From NCBI RefSeq assembly GCF_000156195.1, contig NZ_GG688325.1:52145-116144 (forward strand): 64,000 nt of DNA, written 5' to 3'. The notes beneath the pieces were generated by a model. That model did no database searches. It was not told the origin of the DNA and saw nothing but the letters and a program-made list of their open reading frames with translations. Source of the DNA: Bacteroides finegoldii DSM 17565 (lineage in GTDB: Bacteria > Bacteroidota > Bacteroidia > Bacteroidales > Bacteroidaceae). A program made the translations under genes and the position numbers. This document shows, piece after piece, positions 61,361-64,000 of the stretch; position 1 is the first letter of the stretch, and every line of letters starts with the position of its first letter.

Positions 61361-62581
61361 ATGAAAAAGATTGTAGTAGGTCTGGCTGTGGTGTTAGGTT
61401 TCTGTACGTGTGCTCATCAGCCTTCCGGTACATTGGATGTGAATAAGGCATTGGACTACTGCGCAAAGCAGACACAACGTACACTTACGGAACTGAAAAC
61501 AGATTCCGGAATTGACTATACAATGATGCCACGCAATATCATGGCTGACGAACAACATTGGAATTGTCGTAAGGCGACGAAGGAGGAGTGGTGTGCTGGT
61601 TTTTGGCCAGGAGTACTTTGGTATGATTACGAATATACAAAAGATAAGCAAGTGTTGGAAGAAGCGGAGAATTTCACTCACTCATTGAAGTTTCTTTCTC
61701 ATATTCCAGCTTACGATCACGATTTGGGATTTCTTGTATTTTGTAGCTACGGAAATGGTTATCGTCTGACTAAGAATCCGGCATATAAACAGGTGATATT
61801 GGACACTGCCGATACATTGGCTACCTTGTTCAATCCAATTGTAGGAACAATTCTTTCATGGCCTCGTGAGGTAGAACCGCGTAATTGGCCTCACAATACA
61901 ATCATGGACAATATGATTAATCTGGAAATGCTTTTCTGGGCAGCTAAGAATGGCGGTAATCCTTATTTGTATGACATTGCCGTGTCTCATGCGGACAAAA
62001 CGATGAAAAGCCAGTTCCGTCCTGATTATACTTCTTATCATGTGGCTGTATATGATACAATCACAGGCAATCTGATTAAAGGTGTTACTCACCAGGGATA
62101 TGCAGATAGTACAATGTGGGCGCGTGGACAAGCATGGGCTATTTATGGATATACTGTGGTCTATCGTGAGACAAAAGATCCTAAATACTTGGATTTTGCT
62201 CAGAAGGTAACGGATGTTTATTTGGATAGACTCCCTGAGGATAAAGTTCCTTATTGGGATTTTGATGATCCGAGTATACCGAATGCTCCCCGTGATGCTT
62301 CGGCAGGAGCGGTGGTTGCTTCTGCTTTGCTCGAATTGTCTACCTATCTTCCTAATGGAACAGGAAAACGTTATAAGGATGCGGCAATCGAGATGTTGAC
62401 AAGTCTCAGCTCCGACAGTTACCAGAGTGGTGAAAGTAAACCTTCTTTCTTGCTTCATAGTGTAGGACACTGGCCGAATCACTCGGAAATAGACGCTTCT
62501 ATCATTTATGCTGATTACTATTATATCGAAGCGTTGTTGAGGTTGAAACGTCTGCAAGAAGGATACGGAGTGCTTGGATAA
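61361..62581 (+). CDS. GH88 unsaturated glucuronyl/galacturonyl hydrolase
   Basis: A 406-residue enzyme with a lipoprotein-like signal (VLGFCTC). It removes the 4,5-unsaturated uronic acid that a polysaccharide lyase leaves on the non-reducing end. The alpha/alpha-barrel shows the two catalytic Asp residues at Asp121 (YDHDLGF) and Asp183 (TIMDNMINLEML), and the substrate-binding blocks WARGQAWAIYGY and DASAGAVVASALLEL. Its presence directly supports lyase action in this island, and its free 5-keto-uronate product would feed uronate catabolism. It is the last gene of locus B. Confidence 0.94.
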   Translation: MKKIVVGLAVVLGFCTCAHQPSGTLDVNKALDYCAKQTQRTLTELKTDSGIDYTMMPRNIMADEQHWNCRKATKEEWCAGFWPGVLWYDYEYTKDKQVLEEAENFTHSLKFLSHIPAYDHDLGFLVFCSYGNGYRLTKNPAYKQVILDTADTLATLFNPIVGTILSWPREVEPRNWPHNTIMDNMINLEMLFWAAKNGGNPYLYDIAVSHADKTMKSQFRPDYTSYHVAVYDTITGNLIKGVTHQGYADSTMWARGQAWAIYGYTVVYRETKDPKYLDFAQKVTDVYLDRLPEDKVPYWDFDDPSIPNAPRDASAGAVVASALLELSTYLPNGTGKRYKDAAIEMLTSLSSDSYQSGESKPSFLLHSVGHWPNHSEIDASIIYADYYYIEALLRLKRLQEGYGVLG

Positions 62582-62612
62582 TAAGGCTCTTTTGAATACT
62601 GGTAAGAATAAT

Positions 62613-62652
62613 AAATGCTCTGCAAGAAAGATTCATTCGTTGCAGAGCATTT
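62613..62652. terminator. Bidirectional terminator after GH88
   Basis: AAATGCTCTGCAA at 62613-62625 pairs perfectly with TTGCAGAGCATTT at 62640-62652, with A/T runs on both sides. It closes locus B and the convergent lipoprotein gene. Confidence 0.88.
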
Positions 62653-62675
62653 TTACTGGTTAGGTTTAGGGCTAT

Positions 62676-63152
62676 TTATTGTTTTACCTTAATGATGTCA
62701 TAATTCAAATCACTAACGGCTTCCTGTAGGCTGTCATTTACCAATCGAAGAGTTGTATCATTCACAATTACGAAATACATGGGAGCTTCACCACTTTTCG
62801 GGGTTAATTTGACTGCAGTAACAGGTTTTTTGTTTACCACCTTATGTATTGTCTGTTGCTTTCCATTGGAAGTGAAAGTCTTGTTCTGACCTTGGCCTTG
62901 AGCGTCCAGGTAAGTCATATCCAGTGTGTAAGTAGTATCAACACCATCAGTTGCAGCATTCAGGGTTAACACATAATCGATACCCGGACCGTCGGCAGCA
63001 GGAAGAGTACCGGCATAGACTTCTGTCATTTCGGTAATCGGAGTCATAGCGAGGGCAAGACTGTCTGCTTGTGCCTCTGCGGCTTTGTTGGCTTTTGATT
63101 GGCAAGATGCCAAAGCAGCTACGACGGCTGCTAACATAATTACTTTTTTCAT
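62676..63152 (-). CDS. NlpE-like lipoprotein
   Basis: A 158-residue lipoprotein (signal ending ALASC, Cys17). The part after an Ala-rich linker has YAGTLPAADGPGIDYVLTLN followed by a small barrel-like set of strands, which is the NlpE N-terminal domain pattern (envelope stress/copper-related in other bacteria). It lacks the CxxC of Escherichia coli NlpE. It is on the minus strand with the CBS-domain gene upstream (53 nt) and belongs to the conserved chromosome beyond the glycan island. Confidence 0.85.
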   Translation of the reverse strand: MKKVIMLAAVVAALASCQSKANKAAEAQADSLALAMTPITEMTEVYAGTLPAADGPGIDYVLTLNAATDGVDTTYTLDMTYLDAQGQGQNKTFTSNGKQQTIHKVVNKKPVTAVKLTPKSGEAPMYFVIVNDTTLRLVNDSLQEAVSDLNYDIIKVKQ

Positions 63153-63205
63153 TGCTAAGTGCTTTAAGTTAATATAAATATAGTGAGCTATCGCTCGGTT
63201 TTACT

Positions 63206-64000
63206 TTATTCCTCTTCCCGTTTGATGACAAGTAGTTTGTCTACTCGTCCCCGATCCATATCCACTACTTCGAATTGCAGATTCTTGTATGTGAAGATGT
63301 CTCCGGCTTTCGGGATACGACCAATCAGGAACATTGCCAGTCCGCCTAAAGTTGTGAAGTCTTCGGATTTCAGGTCTTCGTATGATAAAATTCCCATCTC
63401 TTCCATAAAATCGTCAATGTTCATTGAAGCTTCTACCAACATCGAACCATCCTGCCTTGTGATGATTTCTTCTTCTTCCGTTTCGTCCTCTTCAAGGATG
63501 TCTCCGAAGATACTTTCCGTCAGGTCGTGCAGTGTGATAATACCTTCCGTACTACCATACTCGTTAACAACAACTCCGAACTTGTTTTTGTTCTTCTTAA
63601 ATAGCTCTAAAACTTTATTTGCATACAAACTTTCCGGAATAAAGAGAGGGGGACGGGCTATTTCACATAAGTTAAACTTCTGCTGGTTACCGACCATCAG
63701 GATAATATCTTTCACGGACACTACACCGATAATCTCATCTTTCCGCTCGTCTACCAATAGATATTTGCTGTAATGTTCCTCTTCGATCACTTTCATTACC
63801 TTTTCCCGCGTATCATCCGGATGAAGGATAATGAGATCCCTGCGGTGTGTCATCAACTCATTGGCTCGCTTGTCCGAGAAGCGGAACACATCACGTATCA
63901 TTTCCGTTTCCTCTTTGTCAATCACACCCTGTTCCGAGCTTTGGTGAAGAATCATCTTAATCTCCTCCTGTGTCATAGGGCGTTCTTCACTTTTCAGACC
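63206..64000 (-). CDS. CBS-domain CorC/HlyC-like membrane protein, partial (C-terminal part)
   Basis: The frame stays open to the right edge: the eight codons before the ATG at 63976 encode GLKSEERP, which continues into MTQEEIKMIL as in full-length family members, so this ATG is internal and the gene begins outside the window. Visible are the two CBS domains (VMKVIEEEHYSKYLLVDE and VVVNEYGSTEGIITLHDL) and the C-terminal CorC_HlyC domain (IGRIPKAGDIFTYKNLQFEVVDMDRGRVDKL). The missing N-terminus should hold the DUF21/CNNM membrane domain. The family is linked to magnesium or cobalt handling, and in some annotations is called hemolysin. Confidence 0.92.
   Translation of the reverse strand, partial: GLKSEERPMTQEEIKMILHQSSEQGVIDKEETEMIRDVFRFSDKRANELMTHRRDLIILHPDDTREKVMKVIEEEHYSKYLLVDERKDEIIGVVSVKDIILMVGNQQKFNLCEIARPPLFIPESLYANKVLELFKKNKNKFGVVVNEYGSTEGIITLHDLTESIFGDILEEDETEEEEIITRQDGSMLVEASMNIDDFMEEMGILSYEDLKSEDFTTLGGLAMFLIGRIPKAGDIFTYKNLQFEVVDMDRGRVDKLLVIKREEE

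Overview
The window is a piece of a Bacteroides chromosome (Bacteroidota). The evidence is two SusC/SusD pairs with surface lipoproteins, a hybrid two-component system, many secreted polysaccharide-degrading enzymes, and promoters of the Bacteroides type (TTTG about 20 nt before TAnnTTTG). I cannot assign a species by reading alone; the gene content resembles gut glycan generalists of the B. ovatus/xylanisolvens/thetaiotaomicron group.

Region 1 (1-2380) is the end of an integrative element. It holds a partial gene at the left edge, a tyrosine recombinase, and a TetR-family repressor with a perfect palindrome over the recombinase promoter. The right boundary falls in a 3' fragment of a tRNA-Ser gene that contains the 13-bp sequence CCTGTCTCTCCGC, which I recall as the attachment core of the mobilizable element NBU2. 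An intact tRNA-Ser(GGA) follows.

Region 2 (2705-10668) holds a secreted heparinase II/III-family protein, then a tight three-gene envelope operon: a DUF3575 protein, an OmpA-like protein with a carboxypeptidase-regulatory-like N-terminus and TPR-like tail, and an outer-membrane protein made of four tandem copies of one barrel-like unit.

Region 3 (10857-27385) is polysaccharide utilization locus A: a hybrid two-component regulator, a small lipoprotein, an ECF sigma factor without an anti-sigma gene, SusC, SusD, two IPT/TIG surface lipoproteins, an alginate-lyase-superfamily lyase and a GH28-like beta-helix enzyme.

Region 4 (27806-47201) is an enzyme and catabolism block: GH78 rhamnosidase, mannonate dehydratase and mannonate oxidoreductase with a divergent AraC regulator, GH97, an aldo-keto reductase, an alpha/beta hydrolase, a DUF3037/HipA-like kinase pair, and an operon of GH127/GH146 arabinofuranosidase, a serine hydrolase-alpha/beta hydrolase fusion and a second heparinase II/III-family protein.

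Region 5 (47438-62581) is locus B, which repeats the layout of locus A: a membrane sensor with an AraC output but no kinase, a second lone ECF sigma factor, SusC, SusD, an Ig-like surface lipoprotein, a paralogous lyase, GH43 and GH88. The right edge (62676-64000) carries an NlpE-like lipoprotein and a partial CBS-domain transporter-family gene.

Together loci A and B and the block between them look like one island for a glycan, or two related glycans, rich in uronic acid, rhamnose and arabinose. Surface proteins would bind and import, lyases would cut beside uronic acids, GH88 would remove the unsaturated uronate, GH78/GH43/GH127/GH97 would trim side chains, and the mannonate enzymes would feed uronate carbon into central metabolism. 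No sulfatase is present. The strongest unusual signals are the kinase-less sensor, the twin regulator-plus-sigma layout, the fused hydrolase, the four-unit outer-membrane protein, a perfect 45-bp palindrome at 36823-36915, and a nested inverted-repeat region at 27422-27767.
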